Positions 35,347 through 46,252 of a stretch of 64,000 nucleotides of DNA are shown in pieces. The stretch lies in NCBI RefSeq assembly GCF_000002235.5, contig NW_022145594.1, forward strand, positions 18,392,412 through 18,456,411, in the 5' to 3' direction. Numbering within the stretch: position 1 is the first letter of the stretch; each line of letters starts with the position of its first letter. Origin of the DNA: Strongylocentrotus purpuratus. Taxonomy: Eukaryota; Echinodermata; Echinoidea; Camarodonta; Strongylocentrotidae. Made by a program: the position numbers and the translations under genes. Below the pieces are notes generated by a model. That model ran no database searches. It worked only from the letters and a program-made list of their open reading frames with translations, and was not told where the DNA came from.

Positions 35347-35877
35347 AGGGAAATAATATAAGCCCACATTTATATTCATTTACTTAGTGCAATTAGATTA
35401 AACTTTTTTAATAAGCCTTAATAAATCAAAATTGTCACAGTGCGCTTTAAAAAAGATATACAAATAGGTAGACAAAATAGGCGTTTGTAAAACCTTGCCG
35501 ACCACGAGGTTGCATTAAAATTATAAGCTGTTATATACCTCACTTAAGAAATCCAGCCATCTGATTGGTCGAAATTGCAGTCGTGAATTTAGCCATTCCC
35601 GTAAAGATAAAAATGCCAAGCCTATGTAATAGTCTTTGAGTAAAATCCTGGCAAAATTCCAGTTACCGGGAAAATAATAAAATCTTGCTGCTATGCCCAT
35701 TGGTTTACGTGTTAAAATGTCTTTTGAGCAAGCGCGGATACCATACATTGTGTGTGTGCAAATTGGTCGCTAAATTTTGTAAAGGTTTTTTGATGAGACT
35801 ACCGGCGATCTCGATCGTAGTATTCGTACTACTAACTCAAGCCTAGATTAAACTTATAGTTTCCAAACAAGGCAAAA

Positions 35878-36171
35878 ATGGCTGAAGAAACTCTTTCTAC
35901 ATTTCTTCTTCTTAATGATGATCAATTATTGCAAGACTTGATTAATTCTGCTGACAGCAAGAACACCCCAAAATCCGTGAAATTCTCCATAAAAATATTC
36001 GAAGACTAGACTAGGCTACCTGCAAGTTATCAACACAGACCTCGATAGCGTAAAAAACTTCCAAATTCGGAGCTGGACAACGTAGGCCTACCCCAAAAGT
36101 TTTACGCTGGTGCTGTAGACGGAAGAACGGTTCTTTATACATGGAGAAGTCTCTCAAAGCAGTCATTATTA
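35878..36171 (+). pseudogene. Crypton/DUF3504-like tyrosine recombinase fragment
   Basis: From ATG at 35878 the frame reads MAEETLSTFLLLNDDQLLQD and KNTPKSVKFSIKIFED to a TAG. Other frames then give DLDSVKNF and NSELDNV..QKFYAGA..LYTWRSL. This resembles the N-terminal core-binding part of the Crypton-derived family (DUF3504; ZMYM/QRICH1 relatives), where ELD..L..FYAG..... G..Y...SL is typical. The catalytic domain is missing. The fragment stops where the giant inverted repeat begins. The 5' sequence from about 35540 may belong to the same element. Confidence 0.55.
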
Positions 36172-36349
36172 CGATATTTAGTCAGGTCAATATACGGTAA
36201 AAAACAGCCCCAACCCCCAAAAAATTGCAACAAAAGGTTTCTCAACGGTTTCTAATATAATTCGACCTCAGGAATAACATACTAAAAGTATACCAAAATC
36301 AAAGCTTCAGAAAGCTGTTATTTTCAAGATGGTGTCCAAGATGACCGCC

Positions 36350-36680
36350 AATACCTAGAAATGGCCATAAATCACTTATTATCCATCCCATAGACATAAT
36401 TTTGGTGTCTTTCCCATGGTTTCGGGGGTCAGAGAATCCATTGAGACCAGTAAAAATGGTTTGTGATGGTCTAGGAAACCCCAAAATCCAAGATGGCGTC
36501 CAAAATGGCCGCCATAACATAAGAATGGCCGTAAGTCACTTATTATCCATCCGAGAGACATAATTGGGGTGTCAATGCTATGGTTTTCGGGGTCATAGAA
36601 TCCACTAGGATAAGTAAGAACGTTAAGCAGTGGTTCAGGAAACCACGAAATCCAATATGGCGTTCAATAGGCCACAAAAC
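36350..36680. repeat. Tandem duplication within the inverted-repeat arm
   Basis: Two units of about 165 bp contain 'cttattatccatcc', 'agacataatt', 'atggttttcggg' and 'aatccaagatggcg'. The same pair is found inverted in the right arm (39850-40180). Confidence 0.7.
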
Positions 36681-37289
36681 CACTAAGATTCCTCAATAGA
36701 GGGCGCACTTTATAAACAAGAAATGAAATTGTAATGTTTCTCTCTCACCCTTATGGTGTCACCGCGAGCCCCCTCCCCCGGAAAAAGGGTCAATTCAACT
36801 AATGACAGGTCATTGTCAACACTGAGGGAGGGGTCCGAGGGGGGGGGGTGACAAAAACAATAACAACTTAATAATAATATCTAGACACACATTCATAATA
36901 CCTACCATACAATTAAAAATGTTTAAAACCTCGTGTTGTTCATGTCATCTTATAGCGAATACACATTTTGATGAGGAATGTACTTTAGTAAGGAAAAATC
37001 ATCTTCTGCTTCACTATCAATTGCCTCGTAAAATGGAGCTTCACTATCAATTGCCTCGTAAAATGGATTGTGGAATTCATCAAGTTTGCAAGGTCCACAC
37101 GGTAGTCCGTAACATCTGAAGGTATAGCGAGGTGTGCTACAAGCAGTACAGAAGTCGCAATGAATCAACTTAAGAAGATTACTTGGTGCAGCCTCCGTAT
37201 TTGACATTAGTGAAACCAGATGATTGTCCTCTAATTTCCAGCCCTAGTCTGTGACGTCCATTTCTTCTCACTTGTCATCCATGCCATGA

Positions 37290-37545
37290 CTGGGTAGCCC
37301 GGGAGGGGGGGGGGGGGGGGGTAGTCACTTGTATCGCTCTAATGAGTCACCTTTTCACCAAGAATCCCTAAACATGGGTCCCATTTTTAACAAAAATATC
37401 CCTAAACATGGGTCCGTGTTTTCAAAATTTCCAAAATTTTCGGGTGTTTGCATTGTGAAAAGTGGGCTTTAATACTTCTAGAAAAATGACCCCTAAAAGT
37501 AGGTAGGGGTTTTTAATCTAATTCACCCCCCCCCACCCGGGCTTG
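37290..37545. mobile_element. Insertion in the left arm with G/C-rich inverted ends
   Basis: Ends 'tagcccgggaggggg' and 'cccccacccgggct' are inverted; the right arm lacks this segment. Inside is a near-duplicate phrase 'ccctaaacatgggtcc' (two copies). Confidence 0.55.
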
Positions 37546-38392
37546 GTAGTATGTTCTGAGCGAGTGCATTTGGTGGAGGCTGACGTAGGAGGGAGTTGCT
37601 AAGGCAATTTTCGGGACGAAAAGGTTGTATCGTAATGATGCAACTGAGTCATTACAGCGGCCACCAAACATGACAGATATTGCTTTGATACCAAGTTCCT
37701 CTATTAAAGTTAGTTACTTTGGCTGTCTTGGTAGAAGGACAGTACTAGCACAGGATTTCAAAGTGAGGTTGCTTTTCACAAGCTTCTGGAAGACTGCTTT
37801 CTTCCCTATTCCGAATATCAGGGAAGTCGAATCGCAATCATTGTAGGCATCCAGAAAAAGTAGTTGTGAGCACAGATCCCGTACCAAGGTCCACTTTTAA
37901 CTGCTTACAGTTCTATATCTTTGGAGCCTTGGCTGCATTGTAAGAGTGGAAGTATAGTTCCCTGCTATCTGTTCTAAGGATTTTGCGAAGTCCTGTTCCT
38001 TTCATCAGGGTACCGTTTGCTTTCAGAAAAATCATGAATGTCTTGAAGCAACCTAATTGCAAGTCAATCCCTTTCAATGGGCTATTCTGGGGTACATCGC
38101 TGATTATAGCTCAGCGGCCTTCCAATATGCTGTTTTAATAGTCTCGTTCAAAAAGAAAGACAAAGCTACAACTCTGGGAGAGATTTTGAAAGTACAAATT
38201 GTACCTGAACAAACCATAAATGCTGCTTTGCTTTGATGATTCAACAGTTCCTGGTAGTTTAAAAAACAAGGGAACTTGAGGTAGCAGAGGTGATGAGCTT
38301 TGAGGTCAGTCTGTTCCTACCTGCACTTTTCGAGGCTAGGAATGTCTTTCGGAAGGCTGAGAAGCCTCAGCTAGCTCATGTTATAACCGATC

Positions 38393-39530
38393 ATGCAAGG
38401 TAAGTGCCGGGTGAAGCCGTGGAAGAACACAGACCGGTATGTCCTTGATGGTGGTTCCTTGGTGCATCAGATACCATGGAAGACAGGAGACAGCTTTGGC
38501 AGGATAGCACGATCATATCCTGATTTCACACCCCCCCCACTATATGGTTCTGTAAATGTAGTTTTTGACGGCTATGGTGGAGGGCCGTCAATTAATGATA
38601 AATACACACCAGCGACGTAGGTAGAATGCCCTTCCAGTTGTCAGATTCAATGCAGACACAGTATTCTCAGACAAGAAGGATGAGTTTTTATCAAGAGACT
38701 GCAATAAGCAGGGACTCACAAATCTCATTAGCGAGGAACTGATGAGGAAGAGTAATTGAACCCTCATCAATGTATCCGGGGATGCAGATGTTTATATTGC
38801 TAAAGCTGCAGTGAATTCTTCTCGTCGTCAGTCGACTACTCTGATTTGAGAAGGCACTGACCTATTGGTGTTACTCTTGCATTACGCGGATGTAGATAGC
38901 AGGGAACTATACTTCCACTCTTACACTACAGCCAATGCTCCGAAGGTGTATAACATTAAGCAGTTGAAAGTGGACCTGGGTAAAGATCTATGCTCACAAC
39001 TACTTTTTCGACGTGCCTTCACTGGTTGCGATTCGACTTCCAGGAAATTCGGAATCGGAAAGAGAGCAGTCTTCCAGAAGCTTGTGAAATGCAGCCCTAC
39101 TTAAGAATCCAGTGCTAATACTTTCCTTCTTCCAAGTCAGCCACATGAACTAATAGAGGAACTTGGTATCAAAGCAATGTCTTTCATGTTTGGTTGCTGC
39201 TGTAGTGACTCAGTTGCATCATTACGATATAACTTGTTTGCCAAGAAAATTGCCAATGCGCCTCCCTCCTACGCCAGCCTCCACCAAATTCCACTCCCTC
39301 AGAACATACATCCAAGCGATGGCATGGATGGAGAGTGAATCGTAAGACATGGCAGGGGCTGGAAATTAGAGGAAATGATATTGAATACGGAGGCTGTTCT
39401 AGTAATCTTCTTAAGTTGATTCATTGCAACTGCTGTACTGCTTGTAGCACACCTTGCTGTACCTTCGATGTTACAGACTACAATGTAATAGTGTGTGTGT
39501 GGTCCTTAGTACATTCCTCATCAACATGAA
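38393..39530 (+). pseudogene. XPG/FEN1-like nuclease with CXC-like tail, broken
   Basis: Pieces in several frames keep a family order. VVFDGYGGGPSI is near 38560, FNADTVFSDKKDEF and LTNLISEEL at 38645-38755, SGDADVYIAKAAVNSS near 38775 and GTDLLVLLLHYAD near 38852. FTGCDSTSRKFGIGKRA follows near 39020 and SNLLKLIHCNCCTACSTPCC near 39403. The GDAD, TDLL and GCD...GIG.KRA motifs resemble the XPG-I and helix-turn-helix part of FEN1/XPG nucleases; the Cys-rich end resembles a tesmin/TSO1 CXC motif. Proteins of this build occur as multicopy, probably element-borne genes in invertebrates. A second, partial copy lies inverted at 37570-37985 and 36950-37210. No working gene remains. Confidence 0.55.
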
Positions 39531-40431
39531 GGAATATGAAGATCTGCATGTGCATTCGCTATAAGATGACATGAACACGACGAGGTTTTAATTTTGTTTA
39601 AATTGTATGGTAGGTATTATGAATGTGTATCTAGATATTATTATTAAGTTGTTACTTTGTCTTTGTCACCCCCCTCCCCCCTCCCCCCCCCCCTCGGCCA
39701 CCCCCTCAGTGTTGACAATGACCTGTCAATAGTTGAATTGACCCCTTTTCCAGGGGGGGGGGGGAAATCGCGGTGACACCATAAGGGTGAGAGAGAAACA
39801 TTATAAGTTCATTTCTTGTTTATAAAGTGCGCCCTCTATTGAGAAATCTTAGTGGTTTTGTGGCCCTTTGGACGCCATATTGGATTTTGTGGTTTCCTGA
39901 ACCACTGCTTAACGTTCTAACTTATCCTAGTGGATTCTATGACCCCGAAAACCATAGCATAGACACCCCAATTATATCTCTCGGATGGATAATAATTGAC
40001 TTACGGCCATTCTTTTGTTATGGCGGCCATTTCGGACGCCATCTTGGATTTTGGGGTTTCCTAGACCATCACAAACCATTTTTACTGGTCTCAATGGATT
40101 CTCTGACCCCAAAACCATGGGATAGACACCAAAATTATGTCTCTAGGATGGATAATAAATGATTTAGGGCCATTTTTAGGGATCGGCGGCCTTTTTGGAC
40201 GCCATCTTGAAAATAACAGCTTTCTGAACCCTCGATTTTGGTATACTTTTAGTATGTTATTCCTGAGGTCAAATACTACTAGAAACCGTTGAAAAGCCTT
40301 TTGTTGCAATTTTTTGGGGGTCAAACCATATCTTGACCTGACTAATTATATTTTTGATCAATGAAATCCTGTTCAGTGATTGGTGAACATAGCATCATGT
40401 GACCAAACATTACATTGCTATGATGTAACCA

Positions 40432-40497
40432 TGACGTCATCCATGGTATAGTTTACTATACCATGGCACTATACCCTGGATGACGTCATATATATGC
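40432..40497 (+). promoter_or_regulatory. Palindrome with paired CRE sites and TATA-like sequence
   Basis: Two TGACGTCA words (40432-40439 and 40481-40488) flank a perfect inverted repeat, 12-bp arms ccatggtatagt with a 2-bp centre (40441-40466). TATATAT follows the second CRE at once, then a GC-rich stretch to about 40640. This looks like a CRE-TATA promoter, but no gene is recognised downstream; it may belong to a repeat. Confidence 0.45.
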
Positions 40498-40679
40498 GGT
40501 CGCTCCAGATCAATGTGCTATCGGTCGCGGTCGCGGTATTAGCGAGCTTTCGATTTAGGCACCCGACGTCGGCTGCTACGAGGTACTGGAGCGTGGAGAC
40601 GTTGCACAGCTCACGTCCGTTCCCTTCGCGGCAGTGATTTTTCACGACGGTGTCAGAGGTTGACAGAAAGAGAAAGTTA

Positions 40680-42110
40680 AAATGATAAATTAAAAAAATA
40701 ACATAAGAAAAGGTGATAGAAGAATAAACAAAGGATAGGAAGAGGAAATAATAAAAACAAAGAATAACATAAGAGAAGGTGATGGAAGGAAGAAAGAAAA
40801 AATTACATTATATTTAAAAAATAGACGAGTGCTAGAATAATTAAAAAACAAAGAATAACTTAAGGGAAGGCGATAGAAGAAAGAAACAAAAAATAACATA
40901 AAGAAAGATGGAAAGAGGAAGTGATAGAATGATAAAAACAAAGAATAACATAAAAAAAGGTGATTTAAGAAAGAAACAAAGAACAACATAAGGTAATAAA
41001 GAAAGAGGAAGTGATATAATGATAAAAACAAAGAGTAACACAAGAGAAGGCGATACAAGGAAGAAACAAAGAATAACATAAGAGGACGTGATAGAAGGAA
41101 GAAACAAAGAATAACATAAGGAAAGACAGAAAGTGATAGAATGATAAAATAAAAAATAACATAAGAAAAGGTGATAGAAGAATAAACAAAGGATAGGAAG
41201 AGGAAATAATAAAAACAAAGAATAACATAAGAGAAGGTGGTAGAAGGAACAAACAAAGAATTACATTATATTAAAAAAAAAAAGTGCTAGAATAATTTAA
41301 AAACAAAGAATAACATAAGAGAAGGTGATAGAAGGAAGAAACAAAGAATAACATAAAGAAAGATATAAAGAGGAAATGATAGAATGATAAAAACAAAGAG
41401 TAACACAAGAGAAGGCGATACAAGGAATAAACAAATAAAAAATAACATAAGAAAAGGTGATAGAAGAATAAACAAAGGATAGGAAGAGGAAATAATAAAA
41501 ACAAAGAATAACATAAGAGAAGGTGGTAGAAGGAACAAACAAAGAATTACATTATATTAAAAAAAAAAAGTGCTAGAATAATTTAAAAACAAAGAATAAC
41601 ATAAGAGAAGGTGATAGAAGGAAGAAACAAAGAATAACATAAAGAAAGATATAAAGAGGAAGTGATAGAATGATAAAAACAAAGAGTAACACAAGAGAAG
41701 GCGATACAAGGAATAAACAAAGAATAACATAAGGAAAGACAGAAAGTGATAGAATGATAAAATAAAAAATAACATAAGAAAAGGTGATAGAAGAATAAAC
41801 AAAGGATAGGAAGAGGAAATAATAAAAACAAAGAATAACATAAGAGAAGGTGACATAAGGAAGAAAACAAAGAATGACATAAGGAAAGACATAAAGTGAT
41901 AGAATGATAAAACATAGAATAACATAAGAGAAAGTGATAGAAGGAAGAAACAAGTATAACATGAGGAAGGACAGAAAGAGAAAGTGATAGAAAGATAAAA
42001 ACAAAGAATAACATAAGAGAAGGTGATATAAAAAGAAGAAAAAAGATAGCAAGAGGAAATAATAGAATAATAAAAACAAGGAATACATAAAAGAAGGTAA
42101 TAAAAAACTC
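40680..42110. repeat. Purine-rich minisatellite with higher-order structure
   Basis: Units of roughly 37-46 bp built on 'acaaagaataacataagaga' and 'ggtgatagaaggaagaaac' alternate with 'gaaagtgatagaatgataaa'. A larger block with 'aacaaaggataggaagagga' and 'attacattatatt' recurs near 41170, 41465 and 41800. Long minus-strand Phe/Leu/Ser-rich readings are artefacts. Confidence 0.9.
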
Positions 42111-42307
42111 ACGTTGACGTTTTCACGGCGACGGGGATTAACGAAATTGTCCCCGACTCCCGTTACGTCGCGTGATTTGGAAGGGAACGTGCGCCCAGAA
42201 GCTCACGCATGCGCAGAGGATAAATATAACGTAACGCGTAGTAGCCGACGTCGGTTTATTAAGAAAAACAAAAGACAAGAATTTTTACTGAGAAACAAAG
42301 GGATGAA

Positions 42308-43610
42308 ACAATTGTATCAATCATTTCAATCTATGTACGGACGACTTTTGTTTGTGTCCTTTGTCATACTATATGTATCCATTTCAATACACGAGTACGT
42401 AATTAGCAGATGGTAGAAGTAACTCATGATATTTTGAGCTCTTTTAAATTATATAGAAAGATGTATCTTACAGTATTGAAGGCTCGTCAATAGCTTTTCC
42501 CTATCCCCTTTAAATTCCTACCCCCATTAATTTACCATGGAAGTCAATTTCAGTTTATGGATATTGGAGCATATTCATGATCGATGTAATTTGGTACAGC
42601 ATAGACCTTTCTGTGTATACATGGACTTATCTTTGTTAGGTGGCGCTCTTCACCTGGAAGTGAATGTATGCATTAACCAGCTTTAGTTTGAAAATTACTT
42701 ACATGTACACACGAAAAGTTGGTCAATTGGTCTTTTGAAAGAACTCTTCCATTGACACATATTTATTATAGGGGGCTGCAATCTACAAGCCCAGCTTTTC
42801 AGCAGTCCCCTCCATGACCAACCTGTTTTAAATGCATGTTGTACACTGTGGACCAATTACACGTATATTGTTAAGTTTAATTGTTTTACTATGTACAATG
42901 CAATCACATGTACTTTATTTATTTTGTTCGAAATGGAAATAAACGAAATGAAATGAAATGAAATGTATGTATAGATTACTCATTAATTTCATATATTGAA
43001 TGACACTGGAGGCAAATTTTGATACCAGGTACAAATATAGAAAAATAAATAAAACCGCCAACGTTTCTTTTATTTATTATCTCCGCCATTGATATTGTTC
43101 AGACTGGGTAATGCTACTGAGATGAGAAGGAATATGTTGCTGTACTTCTTTTTCGAAATTGTCGCCGTCTTCTTCTTCTCCTCACAATTTGCTTTCATAT
43201 GTCAGCAGCTAATTTGTAGTTCCAGTTTCGCCTTTCTCGGTCTTTCTCGGTAACAGCATCCTTTCAGTGGAACAATTTATTATTGGAGTTAAGAACTACA
43301 ACATTCACTAGAGAGTTTCATATCGAAGTTTAAACTTTACCTTTTTAGCAATGCTCGACACGAGAATATGGCCATTATTTGGACTCATGTTCCTCATCTA
43401 TTCTTCTTGTGCGCCTAGGAATATAATTTGTTTCATCTACGAACTTCTTTTCCAAAGATTTTCTTTCCATGCAGCCTTTGCATTTCATTTTCATTCGCAT
43501 TGTATTTTTGTTTTATTTCCACGAGAGTTGACACAACTAATGGAAATGTTATCGTCATACTCTCCCTTTGTACGCTCAGCTAACAAAGAAAGTGGATACT
43601 AGTTACACAC
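42308..43610 (-). mobile_element. LINE 3' region, copy 1 of duplicated block
   Basis: Segments 42308-42770, 42985-43060 and 43430-43610 match 46253-46800, 46803-46870 and 47105-47235 in the same order ('attgtatcaatcatttca', 'acgagtacgtaattagcaga', 'ttccacgagagttgacacaa'). Given the LINE C-terminal fragment at 44860-45005, this is probably the 3' region of a minus-strand LINE. Identity looks like about 75-80%. Confidence 0.55.
42771..42966 (+). mobile_element. Short LINE 3' end inserted in copy 1
   Basis: Begins with 'gggggctgcaatctac' and ends with 'ggaaataaacgaaatgaaat' repeats. The sister block at 46800 lacks it, so it is a later insertion, 5'-truncated with an (AAATG)n tail. Confidence 0.6.
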
Positions 43611-43835
43611 CTTGGAATAAGGGTGCAATTCTGGTATAATACCAGCACCATCTGCCAAATACTCGTAGGCGGATTCAAATCTGCACCCCAGTTGCACCCT
43701 TATTTCTTTGTGTGTATAATTAGATATTTAAATAAATATCTAATGTAAATGTATCATTCATTAATCAAAATAAACATAAATTATTCCTCATTAAGATGAT
43801 ATGCAATTAGAATCTTACCATTCCCGCATGATTGA

Positions 43836-43900
43836 CAGGCGCGGATCTACGGGGGGGGGTTTAGGGGGTTCAAACCCCCCCTTGGGTGGCCCCCCCCCCC

Positions 43901-43931
<31 letters not shown>

Positions 43932-44270
43932 AAGAAAGAAAAAAAGAAAAAAAAAGAACGCACGCTGGAGAGAAACCCTTTCAAGTGCAAATATTGTGAG
44001 AAGATATTCAACTCATCTGGTAACTTAACCAAACACATGATAAAAAGGCTGGATATAACTGTGTATTAAGCTGTTACTTGATTTAAAAAGACGTTATCAT
44101 GCACTGCTTTTTATGGTCTCCATTGTGTTAATAGATGCCAGGAAAACATCACTTACGGGGTTCAAATAAACACCCCAAAAAAAATCGGCTCGCCGCTTCG
44201 CGGCTCGTGAACGAGACATTATTTTGGTCAAACCCCCCCCCCCCTTAGCAAAAAGCTAGATCCGCCCCTG
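43836..44270. mobile_element. hAT-type MITE with zinc-finger fragment, copy A
   Basis: Ends CAGGCGCGGATCTA and TAGATCCGCCCCTG are inverted repeats. The flanks share 'attga' (43831-43835 and 44271-44275), a possible 5-bp duplication. Inside are G, C and A runs, a zinc-finger fragment (about 43960-44042), a 'cggctcgccgcttcgcggct' hairpin and no transposase. Confidence 0.75.
43958..44042 (+). pseudogene. Decayed C2H2 zinc-finger fragment inside the MITE
   Basis: Reads RTHAGEKP, the finger linker, then after a one-base shift FKCKYCEKIFNSSGNLTKH, with C-x2-C-x12-H and the structural Phe and Leu in place. The second histidine is lost. The same shift is present in copy B, so it predates their split. 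Confidence 0.7.
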
Positions 44271-44772
44271 ATTGAGTATAGTCATTTAACAAAAAATGGG
44301 TCTCTAAAAACAATTGCAAAAGTGAAGCATCTGATCAATCAAATGTTTTGATGAGCATTTCCATCTCATCGTGGCAAATTTAGGCAATAAATAAAGGAAA
44401 AAACAACAACAACTCAATGACGAGACACACAAAAGGGGAGGCATCTTGACCCGACCTTTTAACAAATCATGCAGTCTTGAAACTGCAGTTGACATAATAT
44501 GTAATGCAATGTTGAACATAAATATCTTACGGATGCATATTTTTATTAACATTCGAATGGCTACTTGCTCTATTTCTGCAACTTTCTTAATCAAATCTTC
44601 AAACGGTTAAACGGATATGTTCATCCAAGTGTGAAAGTACAAAACTTGATCTTGATTTATGTTTGGAGAGTATTAATTCTCCTTTAATATGATGTATATT
44701 TTATAATATTTAGTTAACGATTTACATGACAATTTTGAACAATAAAGAGAGTCCACTTTCTTTGTTCATTGA

Positions 44773-44830
44773 GTGTATATACTACTGCTGCTACTACTAC
44801 TACTACTACCCCTACTACTACTACTCGATG
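44773..44830. repeat. (CTA)n microsatellite
   Basis: 'ctactactactactac' with CTG variants. Confidence 0.9.
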
Positions 44831-44859
44831 AATTATTATCGGTAAATAGGCAGGCCTTG

Positions 44860-45005
44860 AATTGGTTACCCGAATTCTCCGTCTCCAGCCTCCTTTGTGC
44901 TCACTGTTCTTGCAGCTCGCGGGGTGCAGCTGTCAGATTTAGCTCCCTTATATATATGTTAATGTTATCCTTCCAAAGATTTGGAGGGCAAAGCAAGTGG
45001 CCAAT
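44860..45005 (-). mobile_element. LINE C-terminal fragment, copy 1
   Basis: Minus-strand reading PPNLWKDN and RELNLTAAPRELQEQ corresponds to RPRTLWKDMREINLTAAHKR of copy 2 at 47270-47375. Confidence 0.55.
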
Positions 45006-45377
45006 ACAAATCATTAGCAAATACATGTATATCCCTTAACATAATGACTTATTGTATGCTTTCGACATCAGGGGCGTAGACAACGGGGGGATGAGGGGGA
45101 TGCATCCCCCCCCACCTCACAAGGTGGGGGGGATGGCATGTACAATCACCCCCCCCCCAGGTTTTGGGGAATGATATTTGCTTACTTAATAAGTCATAAT
45201 GATGATAATAATAGTAATAATAATAATGATAACAATTATAATATTAATAATAATAATAATTATGATGATGATAATAATAATCCTCATCATTATTGTAATT
45301 GTGTTTATTGTTATTAGCCGCATTCACACGGTGAAAGCCAATTCAGACGGTAAAAAAAGAGAAAATCTTACAAGTAT

Positions 45378-45421
45378 TTTGTGGTTATCTTGTGGTTTGG
45401 AAACCACAAGATAACCACAAG
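45378..45421. repeat. Perfect 20-bp-arm hairpin
   Basis: Arm ttgtggttatcttgtggttt is followed after two bases by its exact complement. Confidence 0.85.
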
Positions 45422-45427
45422 ATTGAA

Positions 45428-45861
45428 CAGGCGCGGATCTACGGGGGGGGGGGGGTTAGGGGGTTAAAAAAAACCTTGGGCGGCCCAAAAAACAAACCCC
45501 CAAAAAAAAGGGGGGAAAAAAGAAAAAAAGAAAGAAAAAAGAACGCACGCTGGAGAGAAACCCTTTCAAGTGCAAATATTGTGAGAAGATATTCAACTCA
45601 TCTGGTAACCTAACCAAACACATGATAACTCTGGATATAACTGTGTATTTAACTGTTACTTGATTTAAAAAGACGTTATCATGCACTGCTTTTTATGGTC
45701 TCCATTGTGTTAATAGATGCCAGGAAAACATCACTTACGGGGTTCAAATAAACACCCCCAAAAAAATCGGCTCGCCGCTTCGCGGCTCGTGATCACGATG
45801 CTCCGCATCGTCATTATTGGTCAACCCCCCCCCCCTTAGCAAAAAGCTAGATCCGCCCCTG
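45428..45861. mobile_element. hAT-type MITE with zinc-finger fragment, copy B
   Basis: Near-identical to copy A apart from homopolymer lengths and a longer hairpin ('ggctcgtgatcacgatgctc'). Ends CAGGCGCGGATCTA and TAGATCCGCCCCTG. No matching flank duplication was seen. Confidence 0.75.
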
Positions 45862-46252
45862 AGTCATCCCCCCCAGGTGTACGAACCTGTCTACGCCACT
45901 GTTCGACATACAGAGAGCGTGAAAGGGGAGACCTTGACAAAGAACGGATCCCGCCCACCCGCAGTGTTTCCCCACTGTGCACGCGACAGTTGGACTTTGG
46001 TCGTTCGCCACTCTCGACCTGTGTTCCAGATGAGATTCAATTTATAACCGAAGAATTGAATTACGTTTCGTGTGCAACATACAAATCCATATACATTACA
46101 GTGATACAACACATATACAAAATATATAGGTGATTGTTTGAACGTGTATACAATGTAGTAATGATTAATCTTTACATTAAAATGAAATGCAGCTTCGACA
46201 CACTACCAATAATTATTCATATAGAAATATTAGCATAAAGGCATGACAGAAT

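Larger units (their letters stand above)
36178..40345. mobile_element. Giant inverted repeat (arms ~1.5 kb)
   Basis: The left arm, 36178 to about 37985, is the inverse of the right arm, about 38880 to 40345. The outer ends read ttagtcaggtca and its complement. Matching landmarks include 'ccaaaaaattgcaacaaaag' (36217 and 40303), 'aatccaagatggcg' and its inverse, 'agagggcgcactttat' (36701) with its inverse (39828), and the CXC-like coding patch (37140 and 39430). The left arm is longer because of an insertion at about 37290-37545. The unpaired centre is about 37986-38880. Remnants of an XPG-like gene run outward in both arms, so the two copies are head to head. No target duplication is evident. 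Confidence 0.8.
45069..45901. mobile_element. hAT-type element hosting MITE copy B
   Basis: Ends CAGGGGCGTAGACAAC and inverse CAGTGGCGTAGACAGG. The 8-bp target duplication ttcgacat is exact (45061-45068 and 45902-45909). It contains an AT-rich trinucleotide run (45198-45300), a perfect hairpin (about 45379-45420) and MITE copy B. No transposase remains. Confidence 0.85.

Noticed and set aside
40690-42112. Long minus-strand Phe/Leu/Ser-rich open frames that look like membrane proteins
   Set aside because: They come from the purine-rich minisatellite; all frames of the pyrimidine strand stay open because stop codons are rare there.
42114-42416. A 100-residue plus-strand frame rich in Arg and Lys
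   Set aside because: It starts in a GC-rich flank of the minisatellite and runs into a repeat also present at 46253, with no domain or splice support.
43836-44270. A host zinc-finger gene exon
   Set aside because: The finger is frameshifted, lacks the second histidine and occurs inside two copies of the same MITE.
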